Assembly (NCBI RefSeq): GCF_000024265.1
Contig: NC_013204.1
Location: 3,523,001-3,587,000 of the forward strand
Source: Eggerthella lenta DSM 2243
Lineage (GTDB): Bacteria > Actinomycetota > Coriobacteriia > Coriobacteriales > Eggerthellaceae
Length of the DNA: 64,000 bases
Direction: 5' to 3'
Under the pieces are notes generated by a model. It saw only the letters and a program-made list of their open reading frames with translations. It searched no databases and had not been told where the DNA came from. The stretch's first letter is position 1. Each line of letters starts with the position of its first letter. Below are positions 46,735-57,293 of this stretch, piece by piece. The position numbers and the translations under genes are program-made.

Positions 46735-47681
46735 CACCAGCTCCTCACATCATCGGTCGTAGCCGCTAAATAATCTTCCATGGCCTTCTTCTGGCCTTCG
46801 TTCATCTCCTTGGGCACGACCACCTTCACGGTGATCTTAAGGTCGCCCGAGCCGTCGCCCTTCACCTTGGGGGCGCCTTTGCCCCTCACCGACAGCACGG
46901 TGTCGTCCTGCGTGCCCTTCGGCACGCGCACGCGCACCTTCGTGCCGTCGGGCGCGGGAACCACCACGCTGGCGCCCAGTGCAGCTTCCGCCACGCTCAC
47001 GGGCACGTCCATCAGCACGTCGGCGCCTTTACGAGTGTAGTACGGATGCGGATCGATCTTGGTGGTGATCAGCAGGTCGCCTGCAGCACCGCCGTTCTCG
47101 CCCGGGCCGCCCTTGCCCTTGAAGCGCAGGCGCCCGCCGTCCACGGCGCCCGCCGGGATCTTCACGGTGAGCGTCTCGGACTCGCCGCGACCGGGGACAC
47201 GCACGGTCACGCGCTTCTCGGCGCCTTTGAAGGCCTCGTCGAACGTCACGTTGAGGGTGACGTTCATGTCCTGGCCCTTGCGCGGACGCGGCTGGCGGCC
47301 GCCCCCGAAACCGGACATATCGTTGAAGTCCCAGTCCGTTCCGAACGCGCCTTCGCCGTGGCGGATGCTTTCCAGGATGTCGGCCCAGCTGCCGAAGCCG
47401 CCGCCCGCGCCGCCGAAGATGTCCTCGACGTTGACCGAGCCGCCGCCCCAGCCCTGGGGGATCTGGTTCTCGTTCGCCGTGCCGTACTGGTCGTAGAGCT
47501 TGCGTTTCTTGTCGTCCGACAGCACCTCGTACGCTTCGTTCAGCTCTTTGAACTTCGCCTCGTCGCCGCCGGCGTCGGGGTGATGGGTGCGCGCGAGCTT
47601 GCGAAAGGCCTTCTTTATCTCGTCGGCCGTCGCCGTGCGTGGAACGCCCAGCGTCTTGTAGTAATCAGGAGTCGCCGCCAT
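46734..47681 (-). CDS. dnaJ: DnaJ/CbpA-type co-chaperone without zinc fingers
   Basis: 315 residues from the ATG at 47681 with GGAGGTGG upstream. The J domain (about 4-70) has the HPD motif ([10 protein letters not shown]). A Gly/Phe-rich region (about 85-125) leads directly to the two C-terminal substrate domains. The CXXCXGXG zinc repeats of class A DnaJ are missing, so it is a class B (CbpA/DnaJ2-like) protein. It stimulates DnaK ATPase. Operon order is dnaK, grpE, dnaJ, hspR, clpB. Confidence 0.93.
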   Translation of the reverse strand: MAATPDYYKTLGVPRTATADEIKKAFRKLARTHHPDAGGDEAKFKELNEAYEVLSDDKKRKLYDQYGTANENQIPQGWGGGSVNVEDIFGGAGGGFGSWADILESIRHGEGAFGTDWDFNDMSGFGGGRQPRPRKGQDMNVTLNVTFDEAFKGAEKRVTVRVPGRGESETLTVKIPAGAVDGGRLRFKGKGGPGENGGAAGDLLITTKIDPHPYYTRKGADVLMDVPVSVAEAALGASVVVPAPDGTKVRVRVPKGTQDDTVLSVRGKGAPKVKGDGSGDLKITVKVVVPKEMNEGQKKAMEDYLAATTDDVRSW

Positions 47682-47761
47682 AAAACGCTCCACCTCCTCA
47701 ATCTATCGAGTAAACCAAAAGCGGGCAGCCTCTTGGCCTTGCCCGCTCTGGTCGTTTGCTT

Positions 47762-48478
47762 TTACTTTTCCGCGTCTTCCTGCGGTTTCTCCCGTTTGGG
47801 ACCGCCGGAGGTGACGGTTACCATTGCAGGCCTGAGAACTTTCGTTCCCATCTTGTAACCTCGTTGGTATACCTCGGACACCGTCTCGTCGGGCACGCTG
47901 GCATCGTCCACCGTGGCCACCGCTTGCGCTTCCAGCGCGTCGAACGCTTCGCCGGCCGGGTCGATAACCTCAACGCCGTCCTTCTTCAGCACGTCGACGA
48001 GCTTCGCATGCACGGCCTTTACGCCGTCGAACAGGCCGCCTTCGCCGTTCTTCGTCGCGTAGTCGATGGTGCGCTCGAAGTCGTCGATGACGGGCAGCAG
48101 GCTGGTGACCAGCTTCTCCGTCGCGCGCGCCTTCTCGACCTCGCGCTGCTCGGTGGTGCGGCGGCGATACGTGTCCCACTCGGCGTGCAGGCGCAGGTAC
48201 TTGTCCTGCCAATCCTGGGCCTCCGCCTTGGCCTGAGCCACCTGCTCGTCAGCCGAAGGGCCGGCGTCTTCGATGACCTCGGCCTCGATCGCCTCGCCTT
48301 GCGGCGCCGCTTCCGCGGCGGCAGCGTCGGAAGAGGGGGTTTCCTTGCTGCCGCTCGCGTCGGCGGGCCGGGCCTGCGGCTGGGCTTTCGCATCCGCAGG
48401 ACGGTCGTCTTCGACGGGAATGCTCTTGCCTGCGCCTTGAGCCGCGCGCTCGGGCGTGGGCTGGTTGGGCTGGGCCAT
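47762..48478 (-). CDS. grpE: GrpE nucleotide exchange factor
   Basis: 238 residues. The first 75 residues are low-complexity and acidic (Ala/Glu/Asp-rich). The GrpE core follows with its long helix (QAKAEAQDWQDKYLRLHAEWDTYRRRTTEQ) and the beta domain signature (VSEVYQRGYKMGTKVLRPAMVTV). It releases ADP from DnaK. It begins 5 bp after dnaK, so it is coupled to it. Confidence 0.95.
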   Translation of the reverse strand: MAQPNQPTPERAAQGAGKSIPVEDDRPADAKAQPQARPADASGSKETPSSDAAAAEAAPQGEAIEAEVIEDAGPSADEQVAQAKAEAQDWQDKYLRLHAEWDTYRRRTTEQREVEKARATEKLVTSLLPVIDDFERTIDYATKNGEGGLFDGVKAVHAKLVDVLKKDGVEVIDPAGEAFDALEAQAVATVDDASVPDETVSEVYQRGYKMGTKVLRPAMVTVTSGGPKREKPQEDAEK

Positions 48479-48483
48479 AGCGA

Positions 48484-50394
<1,911 letters not shown>

Positions 50395-50772
50395 TATCCT
50401 GCTTCCTCTCTGTTGGAGTTGTTACCTAAGTAAGTCGTTAGCAGTCGGTTTCTGTTTATGCGCCAAAGCACGCCCTGAGGGCGCACTCGGTGGACGAAGG
50501 GCGGCGGCTTGGAGATGCGATCCGCAAGCTCAACCTCGCTTCGACAAATTGGACTATATAATCTAAGTCTCATGCTGTCAAGTTAGTTACCAATTTGTCA
50601 TATAAGTTTTGTTAACGTCCCAAACTATAGCTATCGAATGCCTATTGCGCTCCTCTCGCGCCGCACCGTTACGCCGCTTCCACGCACTTGTTTCCCGAAC
50701 GCAAAGAACCCCCGCCTCATGAAAGAGACAGGGGTTCTCGTTGCGCTTGTCGAAAGCGAATTGAGCGGGAGG
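50395..50772. other. dnaK leader and intergenic region
   Basis: About 380 bases. It holds the dnaK promoter, a leader of about 150 nt with a GCGCC-type hairpin, and near 50704-50738 a stem AGAACCCC/GGGGTTCT that is probably the terminator of the ferredoxin gene. No extra gene is seen. Confidence 0.55.
50543..50599 (-). promoter_or_regulatory. dnaK operon promoter flanked by inverted arms
   Basis: On the minus strand the -35 is TTGACA (50576-50581), then 17 bp and the -10 TATAGT (50553-50558). Perfect 10-bp inverted arms, GACAAATTGG (50543-50552) and CCAATTTGTC (50590-50599), enclose it. The region overlapping the -35 has only a weak match to the HspR HAIR consensus (CTTGACA-N7-ACTTAGA against CTTGAGT-N7-ACTCAAG). 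No CIRCE element is seen. Confidence 0.75.
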
Positions 50773-50961
50773 TTAGTCCTCGATGACCTCGGGGATCGCA
50801 CCCATGGGGCACTCCTCGACGCAGTCGCCGCACGCGATGCAGGCGTCCTCGTTCACGACCTCAGCGACGCCGCCGACCACTTCGAGCACTTCCTGCGGGC
50901 AGGCATCGACGCAGATGCCGCAACCGATGCACTCATCGGCTTCGATAACCGGGTGAGACAT
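50773..50961 (-). CDS. 2[4Fe-4S] ferredoxin
   Basis: 62 residues with two clostridial-type cluster motifs, CIGCGICVDACP and CIACGDCVEECP, in a very acidic protein (calculated from composition). It is a low-potential electron carrier in the cytoplasm. The gene is monocistronic, preceded by a consensus ribosome site (AAGGAGTTAACT) and followed by a hairpin. The partner enzymes are not obvious. Confidence 0.95.
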   Translation of the reverse strand: MSHPVIEADECIGCGICVDACPQEVLEVVGGVAEVVNEDACIACGDCVEECPMGAIPEVIED

Positions 50962-51206
50962 AGTTAACTCCTTCTCGTCTAAAGCATTCCGACGGGATGC
51001 GTCGGGTCACTTCCCCAAAAACTTTATGCCCGCAAGATACCATTGTTGTCCGCAAATGCAAGAAGAAATGGCGAATTTCTCAGGGTGCGGCGGCAAATTC
51101 TCTATCGAAAGCGCCGCCGCTTTCATGCCCCGAAAGGCGCTATCGAAGGCCTTTGCGCATGTCAGCGCTCTCTTCCATACGCATGAGGGTGCTGCATGGA
51201 GAGCTT

Positions 51207-52229
51207 CTAGCAAATGCGCGGCAATTGCTCGCCCACCAGCATGTCGAGGATGCGCGTACCGCCGAACGCCGTGCGCAGGAACACCTTGGAGCCGCGCTCG
51301 GGACGGGCGGCCGACACCTCGCCGATGATGGCCGCATCGGCGCCGTACCGGTTCGCGCGCATGGCCGCGAGCGCTGCGTCGGCCTCCTCGGCCGCCACAA
51401 CGCACACCATCTTGCCCTCGTTCGCCACCTGCAGCACGTCGTAGCCCAGCATCTCGCACGCGCCCTGCACGGCCGGCTTCACGGGGATGGCGTCTTCCTC
51501 CACCGTGATGTCCGTGTTCGACTGGGCAGCCAGCTCGTTCAGCGTGGAGGCCAGGCCGCCGCGCGTCGGGTCGCGGAAGCAGCGCGTGTTCGGCGCCGCC
51601 GCCAACACCTCGGCGATGAGGTGGTTGAGCGGGGCCGCGTCGCTTTCCAGATCGGCCGAGAAGCTCAAGCTCTCGCGGCAGCTCATGATGGTGATGCCGT
51701 GATCACCCAGCGTGCCGGTGACCAGCACTTTGTCGCCCGGCTTGCACTGCGCGCCACCCAGGTTCACGCCTTCGGGAATGGTGCCCACGCCGCTCGTGTT
51801 GATGTACACGCCGTCGCCGTGGCCGCGGTTCACCACTTTCGTGTCGCCGGTGACCAGATGCACGCCGGCCTCCTGCGCGCATTCCGCCATGGAGGCGCAG
51901 ATGCGCTTGAGATCCTCAATGGGGAAGCCCTCCTCCAGCACGAAGCCGCAGCTGAGGTAGCGCGGCACGGCGCCGCTCGTGGCCACGTCGTTCACCGTGC
52001 CGCACACGGCGAGGCGTCCGATGTCGCCGCCCGGGAAGAAATGCGGCGTCACCACGAAGCTGTCGGTGGAGAACGCCAGCCGCTCGCCCGGAGCGGGCGC
52101 GGGCAGCACCGCCGCGTCGTCGCCGCGCAGCAGCTCGTCGCCGGCGTACGCGGCGAAGAACACATCGTCGATGATGCGCTTCATCATCGTCCCGCCGCTG
52201 CCGTGCCCCAGCATGACCGTGGTATCCAT
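51207..52229 (-). CDS. hypE: HypE, hydrogenase maturation factor
   Basis: 340 residues. It begins MLGHGSGGTMMKRII and has the AIR-synthase-like ATP-binding regions (LLRGDDAAVLPAP, HLVTGDTKVV). It ends in PRIC, the C-terminal cysteine that HypE carbamoyl and then dehydrates to the cyanide ligand of [NiFe]-hydrogenase. The other hyp genes are not beside it, so it stands apart from the rest of the maturation set. NikR lies about 230 bp upstream, so nickel control is plausible. Confidence 0.95.
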   Translation of the reverse strand: MDTTVMLGHGSGGTMMKRIIDDVFFAAYAGDELLRGDDAAVLPAPAPGERLAFSTDSFVVTPHFFPGGDIGRLAVCGTVNDVATSGAVPRYLSCGFVLEEGFPIEDLKRICASMAECAQEAGVHLVTGDTKVVNRGHGDGVYINTSGVGTIPEGVNLGGAQCKPGDKVLVTGTLGDHGITIMSCRESLSFSADLESDAAPLNHLIAEVLAAAPNTRCFRDPTRGGLASTLNELAAQSNTDITVEEDAIPVKPAVQGACEMLGYDVLQVANEGKMVCVVAAEEADAALAAMRANRYGADAAIIGEVSAARPERGSKVFLRTAFGGTRILDMLVGEQLPRIC

Positions 52230-52267
52230 AAAGCTCCTTGCCCTTCTCGTGAGTCGATGCGAACGAA

Positions 52268-52283
52268 TGTTTCACGTGAAACA
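52268..52283. other. parS site (exact)
   Basis: TGTTTCACGTGAAACA in the leader region of hypE, 39 bp upstream of its start. Confidence 0.95.
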
Positions 52284-52455
52284 CCGCCCGTCCTGCAAAG
52301 CCGACGAGGGTTTCCGCGGCGCCCGAGATCGCTCCGCTTCGCGGCCGCGCGTGCTTCGCGCGCAAGGGAAAGCGAGCAAATGGCGAGATCGGGTGCCACG
52401 GGAAGCCGCAGCGTCGACCCGTTCCGATAGCCGGTAGGCCGCCGGAACCGTATAC

Positions 52456-52878
52456 CTATATATGCTGCCCCGTCGTGGTGACCACGAGACGACCGTTCTT
52501 CACGCCCTTCGTGCCCAGGATGAGGTTCGCGATGTCCTGCACGAGACCCGTTTCGCCGCGCAGCACGATGACCTCAAGGCAATGGTGCGCGTCGAGATGC
52601 ACGTGCATGGACGAGATGATGGATTCGAAGTAATCGTGCTGGATAGCGTGCAGCTTCTCCTGCAAGTCGCTGGCGTGATGGTCGAAGACGATGGTCAACG
52701 TGCCCACCACCTCCATGCCCGGCGTGGAGCACTCGTCCTCCACCAACGCGTCGCGCACGAGGTCGCGCACCACTTCGCTGCGGTTTTTCGCCAGCCCGCG
52801 GCGCGCGACCAGCTGGTCGAAGCGAACGAGCAGCTCCTCGGGCATGGCCACCGAGAAGCGCATGAGATCGTTGCTCAT
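52456..52878 (-). CDS. nikR: NikR-type nickel-responsive repressor
   Basis: 140 residues from the ATG at 52878. The N-terminal ribbon-helix-helix (RFSVAMPEELLVRFDQLVARRG, KNRSEVVRDLVRDALV) is followed by the ACT-like nickel domain. The nickel ligands H81, H92, H94 and C100 have exactly the spacing of the known NikR ligands (11, 2 and 6). NikR represses nickel uptake when nickel is bound. It is downstream of a small helical protein gene and upstream of hypE. Confidence 0.93.
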   Translation of the reverse strand: MSNDLMRFSVAMPEELLVRFDQLVARRGLAKNRSEVVRDLVRDALVEDECSTPGMEVVGTLTIVFDHHASDLQEKLHAIQHDYFESIISSMHVHLDAHHCLEVIVLRGETGLVQDIANLILGTKGVKNGRLVVTTTGQHI

Positions 52879-52889
52879 ACGTGCGGCGC

Positions 52890-53144
52890 CTACACGAGGT
52901 TGACGGTGACGTTCGCCGAAGCTTCGGCATCGTCCTCGAGGGCATCCTTGGCCTCGTCGAGCAGCGCGCGCACGTCGTCCAGCATGGCCTGGGCGGCATG
53001 CATCTTCTCGGAAACGGTGGCGAAGCCGGCATCTCCCGCCATATGCCCCAGGTTGTGCGCCCAGCGACGCTCCAACTTGATATGGTCGTCGATCTGCTCG
53101 ATCATCTGCTCGAATTGCCCTGTGTTGATTCCGTTCGTGCACAT
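52890..53144 (-). CDS. 84-residue helical protein of unknown function next to nikR
   Basis: Starts MCTNGINTGQFEQMIEQIDDH. It is predicted as two or three amphipathic helices with several His and acidic residues (DDHIKLERRWAHNLGHM, then EKMHAAQAMLDDVRALLDEAKDAL). The end reads ASANVTVNLV. The gap to nikR is 11 bp, so they share a transcript. A nickel-binding or sensing role is possible from context and histidines but is not shown. No family is recognised. Confidence 0.7.
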   Translation of the reverse strand: MCTNGINTGQFEQMIEQIDDHIKLERRWAHNLGHMAGDAGFATVSEKMHAAQAMLDDVRALLDEAKDALEDDAEASANVTVNLV

Positions 53145-53249
53145 ACGCGCTCTCCTATCGTGATGCCGCCGCAGCGCCCATGCCGCGGCGGGCGTTTCTT
53201 GCTATCATTACGGTTATACGGCGAACCTATCTCGACCGCAAGGGATCGT

Positions 53250-53705
53250 GTGAAAAAATCTGCGAATGGTAACATGTACGAAGTGGCTCTCGACGAAGCG
53301 TGGGAGCTGTTCGACGAGCACCTTGATGGGGCGCGCTTGGCGCTCGTGTGCGTAGCGAGCGGAAGCGCCCTGAGCGAGCGCAGCCGAGCAGCGCTGAACA
53401 GCGCGATGGCTTCGTTGGGATACGGAAGCGGCGCGTGCACGTTCGCCGCCGTGGAAGGGCTGGACGACCAGGCGCTGTTCCTGCTGGTGGAGGGGCTCGA
53501 CCCGCTCTGTCTGATCGCGACCGATTCGACAGCGGCCGCCGCGCTGGGACGCGCGTACCGCTGCGAGGTTCCCTTGGGAAAGCCCGGCCGCGCGTTCGGG
53601 CGCAGCGTGGTGGCATTCCGCGACTTCGACGCGATGCTCGACGACGGGCAAGACAAGCAGATCGCCTGGGCGCTGCTCAAGAAGCTGCCCCGCTTCGGAG
53701 AATAG
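53250..53705 (+). CDS. Conserved-looking hypothetical protein
   Basis: 151 residues from the GTG at 53250 (AAGGGATC upstream) or 143 from the ATG at 53274. A Rossmann-like pattern of short strands is visible (LALVCVASGS, ACTFAAVEG, PLCLIATDSTAAAALG). The sequence ALGRAYRCEVPLGKPGRAFGRSVVAF recalls uracil-DNA-glycosylase-fold proteins, but catalytic motifs are not clear. It is divergent from the small protein/nikR pair. No function is proposed. Confidence 0.65.
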   Translation: MKKSANGNMYEVALDEAWELFDEHLDGARLALVCVASGSALSERSRAALNSAMASLGYGSGACTFAAVEGLDDQALFLLVEGLDPLCLIATDSTAAAALGRAYRCEVPLGKPGRAFGRSVVAFRDFDAMLDDGQDKQIAWALLKKLPRFGE

Positions 53706-53751
53706 GAAACGCCCCGAAAGCTCGATGCCTCCGAGGCGTTCTACGTACAAA

Positions 53752-53767
53752 TGTTTCACGTGAAACA
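53752..53767. other. parS site (exact)
   Basis: TGTTTCACGTGAAACA between the converging ends of the hypothetical gene and the phosphohexomutase gene. Confidence 0.95.
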
Positions 53768-53784
53768 TTCGCTTCGCTCTTCGT

Positions 53785-55197
53785 TTAGGACACGACCACG
53801 CTTTCGGCGGCCTTCAGGAGGTCGTGGACCTCGTCCACCGTCTCGGCTTCAGCGTAGATGCGCACGAGCGGCTCGGTGCCGGAGGGGCGCATCATCACCC
53901 ACGCGTCGCCTTCCAGGTAGAACTTCACGCCGTCGCGACGATCCACGTCCACCACCTGCTTGCCGCAGATCTCGGCAGGCGCGTAGTTCGGCACGATCTC
54001 GGCGCGGAAGTTCGCCATCTGCTCGTCAGTGATCTTCAGGCCTTGGCGCTCGAACTCCAGCTTGCCCACCTTCTGGAACATATCGTCCACCAACTGACCC
54101 AGGCTCATGCCGCGCTGCGCCATCGTCTCGCACAGGAGCAGCGCCATCAGCAAGCCGTCGCGCTCCATGACGTGGCTGGGGATGCCGATGCCGCCGGACT
54201 CCTCGCCGCCCAGCATGACGTCGCCCTTCTCCATCTCGGCGTAGATCCACTTGAAGCCCACCGGCGTGCTGGTCAGCTCCAGGCCCAAGCGCTTGCACTG
54301 GCGAGCCAGCATGGCCGACGCGGTGATGGTGGACACGACGCGACCGGTGAGGCCCTTGTCCTCGGCGAGGTGCGAGGTAAGCAGCGTGATGATGCGATGC
54401 GGGTTCACGAAGTTGCCGCGCTCGTCAACCGCGCCGATGCGGTCAGCGTCGCCGTCGTTGATGAAGCCGGCGTCGTAACCCAGCTCGGGAACCTTCGCGA
54501 TGCAGCGGTCGACCCAGGGCGGAATAGGCTCGGGGTGCAGTCCGTCGAACGTCGGATCCTCGGCGTTGTTGATCTCGCACACTTCCACGCCCAGATCGCG
54601 CAGCAGCTGCGCCAGATAGATGCGGCCGGCGCCGTACAGCGGATCCACCACCACGCGCAGGTTGGCGTTGCGGATGGCCTCGACGTCCACGCGCTCCTTC
54701 AAGGTGGCGAGGTACGGGGTCATGAGGTCGACCGTTTCGAACGCACCGCGCGCGTCGGCGGGTGCGTCGGCGAACGCAGCCTCCACGCGGTCGGTGAACT
54801 CCTTGCCCGCCGCGCCGCCGTCGTTCATGCGCAGCTTCACGCCCAGGTATTCGGCCGGGTTGTGGCTGCTGGTCAGCATGATGCCGCCCACCGCGTCGGC
54901 GTCCTGCGCCACCGACCAGCACAGCGTAGGCGTGGGGCAGTAGTCCTGCGTGAGCAGCACGCGGAAGCTCTGCGCCGCCGCGACCTCGGCCGCCAGCTGC
55001 GCGTAAGCGTGCGCATCCTGTCGGCAATCGTGACCGACGATGAGGGTGCCGGGCGCGTCGGCCGGACGGCCGGCTGCAACCGCGTCCTCCTTGAACACGC
55101 GCGCAGCCGCGTCGATGACGCGCACGAGGTTGTCGTTGGTGAAGTCCTCGCCGATGATGGCTCGCCATCCATCGGTTCCGAAATGAATTTCTGCCAC
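53785..55197 (-). CDS. Alpha-D-phosphohexomutase (phosphoglucomutase/phosphomannomutase family)
   Basis: 470 residues, full length. The active-site serine lies in MLTSSHNPAEYLG. The metal loop is DGDADRIG, the sugar-specificity loop GGEESGGIG, and the phosphate-binding loop RPSGTEPLVRIY. It interconverts hexose 1- and 6-phosphates for nucleotide-sugar synthesis. The GalE gene about 1 kb away on the other strand would use the UDP-glucose made from its product. Substrate choice between glucose and mannose cannot be settled by eye. Confidence 0.93.
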   Translation of the reverse strand: MAEIHFGTDGWRAIIGEDFTNDNLVRVIDAAARVFKEDAVAAGRPADAPGTLIVGHDCRQDAHAYAQLAAEVAAAQSFRVLLTQDYCPTPTLCWSVAQDADAVGGIMLTSSHNPAEYLGVKLRMNDGGAAGKEFTDRVEAAFADAPADARGAFETVDLMTPYLATLKERVDVEAIRNANLRVVVDPLYGAGRIYLAQLLRDLGVEVCEINNAEDPTFDGLHPEPIPPWVDRCIAKVPELGYDAGFINDGDADRIGAVDERGNFVNPHRIITLLTSHLAEDKGLTGRVVSTITASAMLARQCKRLGLELTSTPVGFKWIYAEMEKGDVMLGGEESGGIGIPSHVMERDGLLMALLLCETMAQRGMSLGQLVDDMFQKVGKLEFERQGLKITDEQMANFRAEIVPNYAPAEICGKQVVDVDRRDGVKFYLEGDAWVMMRPSGTEPLVRIYAEAETVDEVHDLLKAAESVVVS

Positions 55198-55288
55198 GGA
55201 GCTTCCTTTCTCAAAGCCTGTTGCTCACCAGTATAGTCAATCGGCCGAGCAAGGCGCGGTTTCGTCGCAAAATAGACAGGGGAACGGA

Positions 55289-55304
55289 TGTTTCACGTGA
55301 AACA
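55289..55304. other. parS site (exact)
   Basis: TGTTTCACGTGAAACA upstream of the phosphohexomutase gene. Confidence 0.95.
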
Positions 55305-55980
55305 CTCGCCCGAACACGAAATGCATGTAAAGCCTCCCCGAACAAAACCCGTGCCGTCCTGATACGACGACGAGCACATACAGCACGGACGACCTGCACA
55401 GCAACGGACGACCCATCCGCCTCTATTTTCCTTCGCCAAATGCGATGCCGGTCATCCGACGAGGCCTCCGATGGCAAAAAAGCATCGAATTCGGAAGCCC
55501 GGAGTCGTGCCTTACACGCGCCGACGTCACGCCGAAAACGCTCGCCGCACAGAGCACCAGGTTACAGGCGAGACCCCTTTCGCCTTCGCGCGAAAAGTTT
55601 GCCCGAAAGACGGGATGATTTCCGAATTCGGTTGCTTTTTGCCATTTCGAGCGAGCAGGCTGACTAAGGCGCCCGCAAAGGAAGGCAATCCCGAGCATGA
55701 TGCGCCAAGCAAGGAACCGAAACTGTTGTTTCGCATGCAGAAACCGAGGAAGGCATGCTCCGAGGGCGAGGGGCGGACCGAGAGGCGAAGGAGAAGGCGC
55801 ACAGGCGCAACGGGCGCACGTCGCGCAAAATGACTCCGAAAGCAGCACAGGCCGCGGGGGGAAGCGGCCTGTGCTTGGACGAGTGAAACGAGGAGAACCG
55901 TTGGAGTCGGTGTGTCCACGAGTCATACTTTACGACGTTTATTATCCTGTGTCAAGAATAATATTCCTGCCTTTTCCGAA

Positions 55981-55996
55981 TGTTTCACGTAAAACA
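55981..55996. other. parS site with one mismatch
   Basis: TGTTTCACGTAAAACA, 15 of 16 matches. It is flanked by CGAA/TTCG, which extends the palindrome. It lies 155 bp upstream of galE. Confidence 0.85.
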
Positions 55997-56150
55997 TTCG
56001 TGCGGCTTCCCGCGGCGCCGCACGGGGCCCCGCGCGAGCCCGTGCGGCCTTGCCGCCGAGCGGAACGCGGGCCATGTGCCTTTTGCTGAATTTGCGCGCG
56101 ATCTGTTCCACCTGCTACTATGGCAACAGTCAGTCCCGAGAGGAGCTTCA

Positions 56151-57293
56151 ATGGCGAACAAGAGCTTGGCCAAGGATCATGCCGATATCTGCGTGCTCGT
56201 AACGGGCGGAGCCGGGTTCATCGGAAGTCACACCTGCGTCGAATTGCTGGATCAGGGCTACCACGTGGTCGTTGTGGACGACCTGAGCAACTCGAGCGAG
56301 CTCGCGCTTGACCGGGTGCGACAGATCACCGGCCTGGCGGCAAACGACGACCGCCTGAAATTCTACGAGGCGAACATCCTCGATCGCGCGGCGCTCGACC
56401 GCGTCTTCTCCGAGAACGACGTGGACGCCATCATCCACTTCGCCGGCTTCAAGGCCGTGGGCGAAAGCGTGCAGAAGCCGCTGGAATACTACTGGAATAA
56501 CTTCGCGGGCACGCTGGCCCTGTGCGACGTGGCCCGCGCGCACGGCGTGAAGAACCTCGTGTTCTCGTCGAGCGCCACGGTGTACGGCGAGCCGGAGTTC
56601 ATCCCCATCACCGAGGATTGCCCGAAGCACGACGCCACGAATCCCTACGGCTGGACGAAGTCCATGCTGGAGCAGGTGCTGACCGACCTGTACGTGGGCG
56701 ACGACGAATGGAACGTTGTGCTGCTGCGCTATTTCAACCCCATCGGCGCGCACGAGAGCGGCCTGATCGGCGAGGATCCCAAGGGCATCCCCAACAACCT
56801 GCTGCCCTACGTTGCGCAGGTGGCCGTAGGCAAGCTGGAAAGCGTCGGCGTGTTCGGCGACGACTATCCCACGCACGACGGCACCGGCGTGCGCGACTAC
56901 ATCCACGTGGTGGACCTTGCGCGCGGCCACGTGGCGGCGCTCGACTGGATGGGCGGCAAAGTGGGCACCGGCGAAGCGAAAACGGCCGGCACCATGGCGG
57001 GCGAACCGGCAGCGGACGGCACGCGTCGCGGCGTGGGCATTTTCAATCTGGGAACCGGCACGGGCTCCAGCGTGCTGGACGTGGTACATTCCTTCGAGCG
57101 CGCCTGCGGACGCGAGCTGCCCTACCAGATCAAGCCGCGTCGCGCGGGCGACGTAGCTGTAAACTACGCGGCCTGCGACAAAGCGCGCGACGAGCTGGGC
57201 TGGGTCGCGCAGTACGACCTCGACCGCATGTGCGCCGACGGATGGCGCTGGCAGTCGCAGAACCCGGACGGCTACGCGACCGCTCGGGCCTAG
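56151..57293 (+). CDS. galE: UDP-glucose 4-epimerase
   Basis: 380 residues from the ATG at 56151 behind GAGGAG; an in-frame ATG inside the upstream near-parS is not used. The NAD-binding motif is VTGGAGFIGSH and the catalytic Tyr-X3-Lys is in NPYGWTKSM, with the Ser/Thr of SSSATVYG before it. It is about 40 residues longer than typical GalE because of an insert near VGTGEAKTAGTMAGEPAADG (about residues 275-297). It converts UDP-glucose and UDP-galactose for surface glycans. Confidence 0.93.
   Translation: MANKSLAKDHADICVLVTGGAGFIGSHTCVELLDQGYHVVVVDDLSNSSELALDRVRQITGLAANDDRLKFYEANILDRAALDRVFSENDVDAIIHFAGFKAVGESVQKPLEYYWNNFAGTLALCDVARAHGVKNLVFSSSATVYGEPEFIPITEDCPKHDATNPYGWTKSMLEQVLTDLYVGDDEWNVVLLRYFNPIGAHESGLIGEDPKGIPNNLLPYVAQVAVGKLESVGVFGDDYPTHDGTGVRDYIHVVDLARGHVAALDWMGGKVGTGEAKTAGTMAGEPAADGTRRGVGIFNLGTGTGSSVLDVVHSFERACGRELPYQIKPRRAGDVAVNYAACDKARDELGWVAQYDLDRMCADGWRWQSQNPDGYATARA

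Larger units (their letters stand above)
55198..56150. other. 950-bp gene-free region with two parS sites and a hairpin
   Basis: No frame has a convincing start, composition or recognisable domain on either strand. It holds parS at 55289, a near-parS at 55981 and a strong stem GCACAGGCCGC/GCGGCCTGTGC (55845-55874). Composition is mixed, with AT-rich patches near 55920-55980. It could hide a small RNA or be part of the ParB-loading region. Confidence 0.45.

Noticed and set aside
50553-50581. HspR HAIR operator at dnaK
   Set aside because: Only about 9 of 14 conserved positions match and they coincide with promoter boxes, so it is not listed as a site.
53214-53768. Long minus-strand frame starting in a parS site
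   Set aside because: It lies opposite the hypothetical gene at 53250-53705, starts at parS and has an Arg/His/Gln-rich shadow composition.
55423-55926. Open frames on both strands of the gap before galE
   Set aside because: Neither has a proper ribosome site, sensible composition or recognisable domain, and they overlap each other.
55980-56150. N-terminal extension of galE starting inside the near-parS site (reads MFHVKH)
   Set aside because: parS itself reads as Met-Phe-His-Val-Lys-His in one frame. The true galE start at 56151 has a good ribosome site and begins at the NAD-binding fold.
55198-56150. Replication origin
   Set aside because: No dnaA gene or cluster of DnaA boxes was recognised. 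The parS cluster suggests oriC is near but not that it is here.
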